Shown here: in pieces, positions 1-7,717 of the stretch | Layout: each line of letters opens with the position of its first letter | Position numbering within the stretch: position 1 is the stretch's first letter | Source: Burkholderiaceae bacterium | Lineage (GTDB): Bacteria > Pseudomonadota > Gammaproteobacteria > Burkholderiales > Burkholderiaceae_C | Direction of reading: 5' to 3' | Assembly (NCBI GenBank): GCA_022072045.1 | Contig: JAJVIL010000136.1 | Span: 1 to 45,743 of the forward strand | DNA: 45,743 bases | Notes under the pieces: generated by a model | The model's input: the letters and a program-made list of their open reading frames with translations, nothing else | The model's database searches: none | What the model was told of the DNA's origin: nothing | Program-made: the position numbers and the translations under genes

Positions 1-1
1 C

Positions 2-679
2 GCCCGCGCTGCCGACGCCCAAGGCGTGGACATCATTCAGAACTGCGAAGTCACGGGAATCCGCCGCGATGGCGGCACGGTCGTCGGTGTCGAGACCGCC
101 AAGGGCTTCATCAAGGCGAAGAAGGTGGCGATCGTGGCCGCGGGCCACTCCAGCGTGGTCGCCGACATGGCCGGCATCCGGCTGCCGATCGAATGCCGGC
201 CGCTGCAGGCACTGGTGTCCGAACCGCTCAAGCCGATCTTCCCGAACGTGGTGATGAGCAATGCGATCCATGCCTACATCAGCCAGTCGGACAAGGGCGA
301 CCTGGTGATCGGTGCCGGCGTCGACCAGTACGCGGGCTACGGCCAGCGTGGCAGTTACCACACGATCGAGCACACACTCCAGGCCATCGTCGAAATGTTC
401 CCGCTGTTCTCGCGGGTGCGCATGAACCGGCAATGGGGCGGCATCGTCGACATCTCTCCCGATGCCTGCCCGATCATCGGTCTGACCCCCGTCAAGGGCC
501 TGTACATCAATTGCGGCTGGGGCACCGGTGGTTTCAAGGCCACGCCGGGTTCGGGCTGGGTCATGGCGCACACGGTGGCGCAGGATCGGCCGCATGCGCT
601 CAACGAAGCCCTTTCGCTGGATCGCTTCTACACCGGCCACCTGATCGACGAGCACGGCGCGGCCGGCGTCGCCCACTGA
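2..679 (+). CDS. soxB: Sarcosine oxidase, beta subunit (C-terminal part)
   Basis: The reading frame is open from the window edge, so the N-terminal FAD-binding part lies upstream; the GTG at 26 is an internal codon, not a start. The visible residues are the C-terminal half of a DAO-fold flavoprotein, with the late segments [13 protein letters not shown] and [20 protein letters not shown] typical of SoxB. In heterotetrameric sarcosine oxidase this subunit carries FAD and covalent FMN and oxidises sarcosine to glycine, passing the methyl carbon to tetrahydrofolate. The immediately downstream soxD, soxA and soxG make the assignment firm. Only the C-terminal part of the protein is present in this window. 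Confidence 0.93.
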   Translation, partial: ARAADAQGVDIIQNCEVTGIRRDGGTVVGVETAKGFIKAKKVAIVAAGHSSVVADMAGIRLPIECRPLQALVSEPLKPIFPNVVMSNAIHAYISQSDKGDLVIGAGVDQYAGYGQRGSYHTIEHTLQAIVEMFPLFSRVRMNRQWGGIVDISPDACPIIGLTPVKGLYINCGWGTGGFKATPGSGWVMAHTVAQDRPHALNEALSLDRFYTGHLIDEHGAAGVAH

Positions 680-706
680 CTGGCCCAGAACCGGAGACTT
701 TCAACC

Positions 707-1015
707 ATGTTGCAGATCAACTGCCCCTGGTGCGGCACGCGCGCCGAGACCGAATTCACCTGCGGTGGCGAGGGCGGCATCGTCCGGCCCGCCGCCAGCG
801 AGACGATGACCGACACGCAGTGGGGCGACTACGTCTTCATGCGCAAGAACCCGAAGGGCGTGCACCACGAGCAGTGGCGCCATTCGAGTGGCTGCGGTCG
901 CTGGTTTAATGCGCTGCGCGACACGGTGAGCTATCGCTTCGACGCGGTCTGGAAGATCGGCGAGGAACCGCCCGCCGCCGCGGCCAGGCATCTTCGCAGC
1001 GGAGCGGCAGCATGA
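707..1015 (+). CDS. soxD: Sarcosine oxidase, delta subunit
   Basis: A 102-residue protein with the zinc-site pattern of SoxD: Cys6 and Cys9 in CPWCG, then His59 and Cys63 in the RHSSGC segment. The delta subunit is a small zinc-binding structural partner of the alpha subunit in heterotetrameric sarcosine oxidase. The start ATG follows a purine-rich GGAGAC about 9 bases upstream. The stop codon overlaps the soxA start (ATGA at 1012-1015), which indicates translational coupling. Length and position between soxB and soxA are canonical for the operon. Confidence 0.95.
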   Translation: MLQINCPWCGTRAETEFTCGGEGGIVRPAASETMTDTQWGDYVFMRKNPKGVHHEQWRHSSGCGRWFNALRDTVSYRFDAVWKIGEEPPAAAARHLRSGAAA

Positions 1016-4005
1016 ACGCCCGTCTGTCGTCGGGCGGCCGTGTCGACCGCCAGCGCGTTGTGAACTTCAGGTTCAACGGACGCGCCTACCAGGGCCTGGA
1101 GGGCGATACGCTGGCCTCGGCGCTGCTGGCCAACGGCGTATCGCTGGTGGCGAGAAGCTGGAAGTACCACCGACCGCGCGGCATTCTCTCTGCCGGTGTC
1201 GAGGAGCCCAACGCCCTGGTGCAGCTGTTCGACGGGGCACGCACGGTGCCGAATGCGCGCATGACCGAAGTCAGCCTGGTCGAGGGCCTGAGCGCACGCT
1301 CGATCCATGCCAGCCCGAGCGTCGAGTTCGATGTGAAAGCCGTCAACGGCTGGTTCTCGCGCCTGATCCCGGCCGGCTTCTACTACAAGACTTTCATGGC
1401 CTCGCAAGCGGCCTGGCACTTTTTCGAAAAACACATCCGGGCCTCGAGTGGCCTGGGGGCGTCGCCCGCCGAAGCCGACACCGACCGCTACGACAAGCGC
1501 TTCGCGCATTGCGACGTGCTGGTTGTGGGCGCAGGCATGGCCGGCCTGACCGCGGCGCTCGCCGCCGCCAAAACCGGGGCGCGGGTCGTGCTGTGCGACG
1601 AGCAATCCGAACCCGGTGGCTGGTTGCTGTCCAGTGACGAAACTATCGATGGCATGCCGGCCGCGTTGTGGGTGGTGCGCTCGCTCGCCGCATTGGTCGC
1701 CATGCCCGAGGTGACGGTGTTGCCCCGCACCACCGCATTCGGCTACCAGGATCACGATCTCGTGACGCTCGTCGAGCGACGGGGTGATCACCTTGCCGCC
1801 GACAAGGCCCCGGTGTTCCGCGAACGACTCTGGAAGCTGCGCGCCAAGCAGGTGGTGCTCGCCACCGGCGCGCATGAGCGGCCACTGGTCTACGGCAACA
1901 ACGATCTGCCCGGCACGATGCTGGCCAACGCGGTTTCCAGCTATGTGCGCCGCTACGCGGTGCTGCCGGGTCGAAACGCGGTGGTCTTCACCAACAACGA
2001 CAGCGGCTACGACGCCGCGCTGGCACTCAAGGGCGCGGGCGCCGCAGTTCAGGTCATCGACGCGCGCGCCGCGCCCCGCGGCTCGCTGAGCCAAAAAGCC
2101 AAGAGCGCAGGCATCGGCATCTTGGCCGGCCACGTCGTCACCGAAGCGCGTGGCGGCAAGCGGGTCAGCGGCGTGGTCGTGCAAGGCATCGATGCGCAGG
2201 CTAGGCTGACCGGTGCGCCGCGCACGCTGGCCTGCGATCTGGTGGCCTTGTCAGGCGGCTTCAGCCCCGTCATTCACCTGCACTGCCAGGCCGGCAGCAA
2301 GGCAGTGTGGGACGAAGCGCGAGCGGCTTTCCTGCCCGGCAAGCCGGGACAGTCCGAGCGATCGGCCGGTTCGTGCCGCGGTCTGCAGACCCTGCACGAG
2401 TGCGCGCAGGACGGCTGGGCCGCAGGCGCCGGTGCCGCACAGTCGGCTGGCTTCGAAGCTGCCGGCGTCGCGGCGCCGACCGTGGCCGCCACCGATCCCG
2501 GCGACGTTCGCGCGTTGTGGCTGGTGCCGCATGCACGCAGCGTGAGCCGTGCGCCCAAGCAGTTCGTCGACCTGCAGAACGATGTCGCCGCGTCCGATAT
2601 ACAACTCGCGATCCGGGAAGGTTTCGAATCTATCGAGCACGTGAAACGCTATACCGCGATGGGCTTCGGTACCGACCAGGGCAAGACCGGCAACATCAAC
2701 GGCATGGGCATCGCCGCGCAGACGCTGGGCAAGACGATCCCGCAGGTCGGCACCACCACCTTCCGACCCAACTACACGCCTGTGACTTTCGGTGCGGTGG
2801 CCGGGCTCGAACTGGGTGACGCGTTCGACCCGATCCGCACCACCGCGATCCACCCCTGGCATGTGCAGCAAGGCGCGCTGTTCGAGGACGTGGGACAGTG
2901 GAAGCGCCCGTGGTACTACCCGAAGAACGGCGAAGACATTCACGTCGCGGTCAGGCGCGAGGTGCTGTCGGCGCGCAATGGCGTCGGCACACTCGACGCA
3001 TCGACGCTAGGCAAGATCGACATCCAGGGGCCGGATGCGTCGACCTTGCTGAACTGGGTTTACAGCAATGCGTGGTCGAAGCTCGAAGTGGGCAAGTGCC
3101 GCTACGGACTGATGCTGGACGAGAACGGCATGGTGTTCGACGACGGCGTCACCGTGCGCCTGGGCGAGAACCACTACCTGATGCACACCACCACCGGCGG
3201 CGCGGCGCGCGTGCTGGCGTGGATGGAACGGTGGCTGCAGACCGAGTGGCCGCACCTGAAGGTCTACCTGACGACCGTGACCGACCACTGGGCCACTACT
3301 GCGGTGGTCGGCCCGAAGAGCCGTACGCTGCTGAAGAAGCTGTGCAGTGACGTCGATTTCGACGACGCCGCGTTCCCGTTCATGTCGTACCGCGAAGGCA
3401 CGGTCGCCGGCGTCAGGGCCCGCATCATGCGCATCAGTTTTTCGGGGGAGCGCAGCTACGAAGTCAACGTTCCGGCGGCCGATGGGCTGAAAGTGTGGGA
3501 GGCGATTCACGCCGCCGGCGCCGAGTTCGGCATCACGCCCTACGGGACCGAAACGATGCACGTGCTGCGCGCCGAAAAGGGCTACATCATCGTCGGCCAG
3601 GACACCGATGGCTCGGTGACACCGGTCGACCTCGGCATGGGCGCGATGGTGACCAAGACCAAGGACTGCCTGGGCAAGCGTTCGCTCGCGCGCAGCGACA
3701 CCGCCCGGACCGATCGCAAGCAGTTCGTCGGGCTGCTGGCCGACGATCCGCAGTTCGTGCTGCCTGAAGGGGCGCACATCCTCGTCGGCGAATTGAAGAG
3801 CACACCTGCGCCGATGGCGGGCCACGTGACCTCGAGCTACCTGAGCCCGACGCTCGGCCGTTCGATTGCATTCGCGCTCGTCAAGGGCGGCGCCACGCGA
3901 ATGGGTGAACGCGTGCATGTCGCGATGCGCGACGGTCGCACCGTCACCGCCACCCTCGCCAACCCGGTCTTCTTCGACCCCAAAGCGGAGCGTCAAAATG
4001 CTTGA
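1012..4005 (+). CDS. soxA: Sarcosine oxidase, alpha subunit
   Basis: At 997 residues this is the full length usual for SoxA. Residues about 17-105 form the Fer2_4-like domain (GDTLASALLANG, KYHRPRG). A dinucleotide-binding segment with GAGMAG sits at about 168-200. The C-terminal ~400 residues are an aminomethyltransferase (GcvT-like) fold with GERSYEVNVPA and the HVLRAEKGYIIVGQDTDG stretch. SoxA binds NAD and tetrahydrofolate; the methyl group of sarcosine is captured on folate as 5,10-methylene-tetrahydrofolate. The start overlaps the soxD stop, and the stop lies inside the soxG start region (8-base overlap). No frameshift or missing block was seen. Confidence 0.96.
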   Translation: MNARLSSGGRVDRQRVVNFRFNGRAYQGLEGDTLASALLANGVSLVARSWKYHRPRGILSAGVEEPNALVQLFDGARTVPNARMTEVSLVEGLSARSIHASPSVEFDVKAVNGWFSRLIPAGFYYKTFMASQAAWHFFEKHIRASSGLGASPAEADTDRYDKRFAHCDVLVVGAGMAGLTAALAAAKTGARVVLCDEQSEPGGWLLSSDETIDGMPAALWVVRSLAALVAMPEVTVLPRTTAFGYQDHDLVTLVERRGDHLAADKAPVFRERLWKLRAKQVVLATGAHERPLVYGNNDLPGTMLANAVSSYVRRYAVLPGRNAVVFTNNDSGYDAALALKGAGAAVQVIDARAAPRGSLSQKAKSAGIGILAGHVVTEARGGKRVSGVVVQGIDAQARLTGAPRTLACDLVALSGGFSPVIHLHCQAGSKAVWDEARAAFLPGKPGQSERSAGSCRGLQTLHECAQDGWAAGAGAAQSAGFEAAGVAAPTVAATDPGDVRALWLVPHARSVSRAPKQFVDLQNDVAASDIQLAIREGFESIEHVKRYTAMGFGTDQGKTGNINGMGIAAQTLGKTIPQVGTTTFRPNYTPVTFGAVAGLELGDAFDPIRTTAIHPWHVQQGALFEDVGQWKRPWYYPKNGEDIHVAVRREVLSARNGVGTLDASTLGKIDIQGPDASTLLNWVYSNAWSKLEVGKCRYGLMLDENGMVFDDGVTVRLGENHYLMHTTTGGAARVLAWMERWLQTEWPHLKVYLTTVTDHWATTAVVGPKSRTLLKKLCSDVDFDDAAFPFMSYREGTVAGVRARIMRISFSGERSYEVNVPAADGLKVWEAIHAAGAEFGITPYGTETMHVLRAEKGYIIVGQDTDGSVTPVDLGMGAMVTKTKDCLGKRSLARSDTARTDRKQFVGLLADDPQFVLPEGAHILVGELKSTPAPMAGHVTSSYLSPTLGRSIAFALVKGGATRMGERVHVAMRDGRTVTATLANPVFFDPKAERQNA

Positions 4006-4606
4006 AGCCCTTCAGCGCACGGCATCGACGGGTGCCAGACTTCCATCGGGGTCCACGTTTGCCCCCGATCGGGCCTTGATCGCGGGTTGGCGCGACGGGC
4101 TGGCCGTCATCAATCTGCGCGGCAACGCCGAGGACGCCGCGTTCCGCACGGCGGCGTCGCGCGCTCTCGGCCTGGAGTTGCCGGTGCAACCGTGTACGAG
4201 CGCGGCCAATGCCGTCAATCGGGTGGTCTGGGCCGGCCCCGACGACTGGTTCGTGATCGGACCCAAGGGCCAGGCCGAGACAATAGCGTCGCTGCTGCGC
4301 GCAGCGCTCGCCGGCACGCACCATGCGGTCACCGACGTGAGCAGCGGCTACACCGTGCTGCACCTGAGCGGTGCTCCGGTGCGCGAGGTGCTCGCGCAAG
4401 GCTGCCCGCTCGACCTGCACCCTCGCGTCTTCAAGCCGGGTGCGAGTGCGGGCTCGCACTTCTTCAGGGCGTCGATGTGGCTGTGGCAGACCGACGAGGC
4501 GCCGACCTACGAGGTCCTGGTGCGCCGGAGCTTCGTCGGCTACTTCTGGCTGCTGCTGGAGCGCAGCACGCAAGAGTGCGGCTTGGTCACGCGCCGCTTT
4601 GTGTGA
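3998..4606 (+). CDS. soxG: Sarcosine oxidase, gamma subunit
   Basis: The frame stays open upstream into soxA, but the ATG at 3998 gives MLEALQRTA and an 8-base overlap with the soxA stop, the usual coupling in this operon; the product is then 202 residues. Recognisable SoxG segments are VVWAGPDDWFVIGP, TDVSSGYTVLHLSG and VLAQGCPLDLHPRVF near the middle, and YEVLVRRSFVGYFW near the C-terminus. The gamma subunit shares the GcvT-like fold and completes the alpha-beta-gamma-delta complex. The stop codon overlaps the GTG start of the next gene, so the folate genes downstream are probably in the same transcript. Confidence 0.93.
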   Translation: MLEALQRTASTGARLPSGSTFAPDRALIAGWRDGLAVINLRGNAEDAAFRTAASRALGLELPVQPCTSAANAVNRVVWAGPDDWFVIGPKGQAETIASLLRAALAGTHHAVTDVSSGYTVLHLSGAPVREVLAQGCPLDLHPRVFKPGASAGSHFFRASMWLWQTDEAPTYEVLVRRSFVGYFWLLLERSTQECGLVTRRFV

Positions 4607-5061
4607 ACACCTCCTGGACTGTCAAAGTCGAGCGGATGGAAATCCAACTGCCGGTGGGGATCCATGCCGACGAGTTCGAGCCGCAGCCGGTGTGGGTCAG
4701 CCTCGCCGCAACCGGCATGGCGCCGGCATCGCCAGCCTCGCTCGACCAGTGCTTCGACTATGAGCCGCTGTGCCACTGGCTGTCGCTCGAGTGGCCACGC
4801 ACGCCGCACACACCCTTACTCGAAACCCGCATCAACCAGTTGCTCGCATTCGTGTTCGGCCTGGATGCGCGGGTGCAGTCGGTGTGGGTCGGCCTGTACA
4901 AGCAACGCATGAGCCGCGGTGCTGTCGGTGTCGGGATCGAGCGCCAGGCAACGCGGCGCGAATTCGAAGCGCAGCGACGCGGCGATGCCATCGGTTCCCA
5001 CACTCCGGCACCCGAAGCGGCCGAACATCAAAGGGCATCGTATGCAAGCAACTCATGCTGA
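4603..5061 (+). CDS. FolB-like dihydroneopterin aldolase homologue
   Basis: A 152-residue protein with the T-fold layout of dihydroneopterin aldolase. The segment GIHADE corresponds to the FolB GxxDxE region that carries the catalytic glutamate (Glu24 from the GTG start), LLETRINQLL to the substrate-binding helix, and the lysine in VGLYKQ (Lys100) to the catalytic lysine. The GTG at 4603 is preferred because it overlaps the soxG stop and keeps the first strand (VKVERMEIQL); an ATG at 4636 is the alternative. FolB makes the pterin precursor of folate, but this copy is divergent (a long polar tail of about 45 residues). Its place after soxG suggests a role in one-carbon catabolism rather than a housekeeping one. 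Confidence 0.8.
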   Translation: MNTSWTVKVERMEIQLPVGIHADEFEPQPVWVSLAATGMAPASPASLDQCFDYEPLCHWLSLEWPRTPHTPLLETRINQLLAFVFGLDARVQSVWVGLYKQRMSRGAVGVGIERQATRREFEAQRRGDAIGSHTPAPEAAEHQRASYASNSC

Positions 5062-5929
5062 GGAACGTAAGCCGGGCCACTACGTCTTGACCCTCGCGGC
5101 GGCCAGCGCGCGCGGCCAGGTTGCCGCTGTCACGGCGCTGCTGGAAGGCCACGGCGCTTACATCGAGGAGTTCGCGGTTTTCGACGACGTGCAGAGCAGC
5201 CGCTTCTACGTTCGCACCGTGTTCCGTCTCGGGGCCGACGACGCTTCCACACTGGAGACCCTGCGCCGCCAGTACGCAGACGTCGTGGCCGGGTTCGGGG
5301 ACGCACAGGGCGCCGTCTACGACCTGCGGCGCCCGACCCGCGTCCTGCTCATGGTGTCCAAGGCCGACCATTGCCTGCGCGATCTGCTCTCGCAGTGGCG
5401 GCACCACGACCTGGCGATGGACATCGTCGCGGTGGTGTCCAACCACGCCGACCTCGAACCGCTGGTTGCGGCCGAGGGTCTGCCCTTCCATCACCTGCCG
5501 GTCAGCGCCGACACCAAGCCGCAGCAGGAAGCAGCGCTGCTGCGATGCATCGAAGAGCATGGCGCTGAACTGGTGGTCTTGGCGCGCTACATGCAGGTGC
5601 TTTCGGAAGAGCTATGCGGCCAACTCGCAGGGCGAGTGATCAACATTCATCATTCGTTCCTGCCTGGCTTCAAAGGAGCCAAGCCGTATGCACAAGCGCA
5701 TGCTCGCGGCGTCAAACTGATCGGCGCAACCGCCCACTTCGCGACTACCGACCTGGACGAAGGGCCCATCATCGAGCAAGCCCTGGAGCGCGTGGATCAT
5801 GCGTTCAGCCCCGAGCAACTGCTCAGTACCGGGCGGCATGTCGAGTGTCTGGTGCTCGGCCGGGCCTTGCGCTATGTGCTGGAGCACCGCGTCTTCATCA
5901 ATGGACTTCGTACGGTGGTGCTGCGGTGA
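5042..5929 (+). CDS. purU: Formyltetrahydrofolate deformylase
   Basis: PurU hydrolyses 10-formyl-tetrahydrofolate to formate and free tetrahydrofolate. The 295-residue product has an N-terminal ACT-type region (residues about 10-90, HYVLTLAAASARGQVAAV) and a C-terminal formyltransferase-fold hydrolase domain. That domain shows the Asn of INIHHSFLPGF, the His of GATAHF and the Asp of DLDEGPII as the active-site set. The ATG at 5042 lies inside the 3' end of the folB-like gene (20-base overlap). In sarcosine operons purU is a known partner: it drains one-carbon units from folate so that the acceptor is regenerated. The stop overlaps the next start (GTGA at 5926-5929). Confidence 0.94.
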   Translation: MQATHAEERKPGHYVLTLAAASARGQVAAVTALLEGHGAYIEEFAVFDDVQSSRFYVRTVFRLGADDASTLETLRRQYADVVAGFGDAQGAVYDLRRPTRVLLMVSKADHCLRDLLSQWRHHDLAMDIVAVVSNHADLEPLVAAEGLPFHHLPVSADTKPQQEAALLRCIEEHGAELVVLARYMQVLSEELCGQLAGRVINIHHSFLPGFKGAKPYAQAHARGVKLIGATAHFATTDLDEGPIIEQALERVDHAFSPEQLLSTGRHVECLVLGRALRYVLEHRVFINGLRTVVLR

Positions 5930-7338
5930 CGATCCGTAGCCACCTTGGCCGTGACGCGGGCCTGCGCCAGACCGAATTGGCCGCAGCCGGACGAACCGGG
6001 TCGCTGAGCGGCGCGTGGTACCGCTTGCAGGCGCTGGTCGACTGGGAGCGCGCCGACCGCGCGCGCATGCGCGTCGACCTCGCGCCCGAGATCGACCTGA
6101 TGGCGCGCCTCGGTCAGCCGCATCGGCAGTTCCGTTCGGTGCACGTGACCGGCACGAAAGGCAAGGGCTCGGTGTGTGCGCTGATCGAGGCCGCGTTGCT
6201 GCACGCGGGTTGGCGCACTGGGCGCTACGGTTCGCCGCACATCGAGCACGTGACCGAGCGCGTCAGCCTGCTCGGCCAACCGATCGCCGAAGACCTGTTC
6301 GCCGCCGCCTTGACGCGTGCGCTCGATGCATGCGACGCCGCTTGCCGGGAAGGCACGCCGGCTGCGGGCGCCAGCTGGTTCGACGTCATTACCGCAGCGG
6401 CATTCTGGTCGTTTGCCGAAGGCGGTCTGGAGTGGGCCGTGATCGAGGTCGGCATGGGCGGGCTGCTCGATTCCACCAACGTCGTGTTCCCCGAGCTCGC
6501 GATCGTGACCAACGTCGACCTGGAACACACCGAGGTGCTGGGGACGACGCTTGAGGCCATCGCGGTCCAGAAGGCAGGCATCATCAAGCAAGGCCGGCCG
6601 GTGCTGACGCAGGTGGCCACGTCGACGCCGGCCGGGCGCGTGCTGGCGGCGAGCGCCGAGGCGCTCGGGGCCGACCTGCAGTGGGTCGAAGCGGCCGGAA
6701 AGGCGGGCCTGCGGGCCGGCAACCTCGCCCTCGCACGCGCTGCGCTCGTGCGCCTCGGTCAGATGGGCGTACATAGCCCGGTGCGCGCAATGCCGCTCGG
6801 CGACATGGATCTGTCGCAGCAGGTCGCGCGTGGCGCGTGCCTGCCCGGTCGGCTCGAGGCATTCGACGTGGAGCAGATCGACCTCGCGCGGGCCGACCGG
6901 CGCGGGCGCTCGACAAGGGTAGTGCTTGATGGCGCGCATGTGGGCTTTGCCATCACGGCTGCCATCGACACGCTGCGACGCGACCCAGCCCACGCGGTGG
7001 ACCCGGTGGTCCTGCTGGCCTTGGCCACGGACAAGAATGCCGCAGACATCGTCGGCCGGCTCGAATCCACAGCCGCGAATGTCGTCTGTACACGCCTCCA
7101 GGGGGATCGACCAGCGTGGGATCCGACTGAACTCGCCAGACTGTGCGCCCAACACGGGCTGCGCAGCGAAGTGATCGACGATCCAGCGCGCGGATTGGCA
7201 AGATGCCTTGAGTTGGTGCCGGCGGGCTCCTGGGTGCTGGTGACAGGCTCGCTTTACCTGGTAGGGGCCGTACGCCGTCAAATGCTCCAGAGCACCCCGG
7301 GCTTACGCGTCAGCCCGGCGCAGGCCGCCTGGGAGTAG
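5926..7338 (+). CDS. folC: Dihydrofolate/folylpolyglutamate synthase
   Basis: FolC adds glutamate to dihydropteroate or to folates in an ATP-dependent ligase reaction. The P-loop reads VTGTKGKGS at residues about 74-82, followed by SPHIEHVTERV, VIEVGMGGLLDSTNV and TNVDLEHTEVLG, all diagnostic of the Mur-ligase superfamily member FolC. A C-terminal domain with VLDGAH is present. The GTG at 5926 overlaps the purU stop, giving 470 residues, slightly longer than the common ~430 because of an N-terminal lead of about 30 residues. It is the last gene of the sarcosine-folate operon. Polyglutamylation would retain and tune folate for the oxidase. Confidence 0.93.
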   Translation: MTIRSHLGRDAGLRQTELAAAGRTGSLSGAWYRLQALVDWERADRARMRVDLAPEIDLMARLGQPHRQFRSVHVTGTKGKGSVCALIEAALLHAGWRTGRYGSPHIEHVTERVSLLGQPIAEDLFAAALTRALDACDAACREGTPAAGASWFDVITAAAFWSFAEGGLEWAVIEVGMGGLLDSTNVVFPELAIVTNVDLEHTEVLGTTLEAIAVQKAGIIKQGRPVLTQVATSTPAGRVLAASAEALGADLQWVEAAGKAGLRAGNLALARAALVRLGQMGVHSPVRAMPLGDMDLSQQVARGACLPGRLEAFDVEQIDLARADRRGRSTRVVLDGAHVGFAITAAIDTLRRDPAHAVDPVVLLALATDKNAADIVGRLESTAANVVCTRLQGDRPAWDPTELARLCAQHGLRSEVIDDPARGLARCLELVPAGSWVLVTGSLYLVGAVRRQMLQSTPGLRVSPAQAAWE

Positions 7339-7607
7339 CTCGCCAAGGGCGCCGGGCCGCCGAAGGGCTGCGCACCACTGCTCCGAAGTGTCGGCAACTG
7401 CGGGCGGCCGATGGTACGAGCATGATCAGGTGAGGTGCCAAAGAGCCGCCGGTGGCCAGCGGCAGGAACTGGCCGATAGCTGGTCCCAGCGAGCGGCAGC
7501 TTCCTGGTACCTCATCCGGGGCTTCACCTGACTGGCCGGCGGTCAAGCGCAGGCGGCCTTCCAACCACAGTGGCGCGCCATAGCGCCCGACGCTGAAACT
7601 GCCAAGA

Positions 7608-7626
7608 CTCTCAACAGTGTTGAGAG
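7608..7626. repeat. Perfect 19-bp palindrome upstream of recombinase A
   Basis: Two 9-base arms, CTCTCAACA and TGTTGAGAG, around a single G. The palindrome starts about 110 bases before the recombinase A start codon. It could be an operator or a recombination core; there is no T-run, so a rho-independent terminator is less likely. Confidence 0.6.
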
Positions 7627-7703
7627 GCCAACCCATCGGAAAACTCGAAGTTTCGCAACGCTGCCAAGATAAACAACATTAACTTGGTAGACATGCCGAA
7701 GGT

Positions 7704-7717
7704 CTAAACTGGTATGC
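7704..7717 (+). promoter_or_regulatory. Possible start-proximal promoter of recombinase A
   Basis: CTAAACTGG lies 5 bases before the ATG at 7718. The same nonamer occurs at a similar distance before the ATG of recombinase B (12378-12386, minus strand). TAAACT resembles a -10 hexamer, which would make the transcript nearly leaderless. No clear ribosome binding site is present at either gene. The function is inferred from this conservation only. Confidence 0.35.

Larger units (their letters stand above)
7339..7717. other. Intergenic region between folC and the first recombinase
   Basis: No convincing gene is seen here. A 108-codon open frame on the minus strand (7310-7636) has no recognisable motif and overlaps the folC end. 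The right half is lower in GC and holds a 19-base palindrome (7608-7626), the sequence CAACGCTGCC at 7656-7665, and a possible start-proximal promoter. The compositional change near 7640 is probably the left edge of inserted DNA (inference). Confidence 0.55.

Noticed and set aside
931-2184. A 417-codon minus-strand frame across soxA
   Set aside because: Antisense shadow; soxA is unambiguous.
7310-7636. A 108-codon minus-strand frame after folC
   Set aside because: It overlaps folC, has no motif and no ribosome binding site; kept only as a note on the intergenic region.
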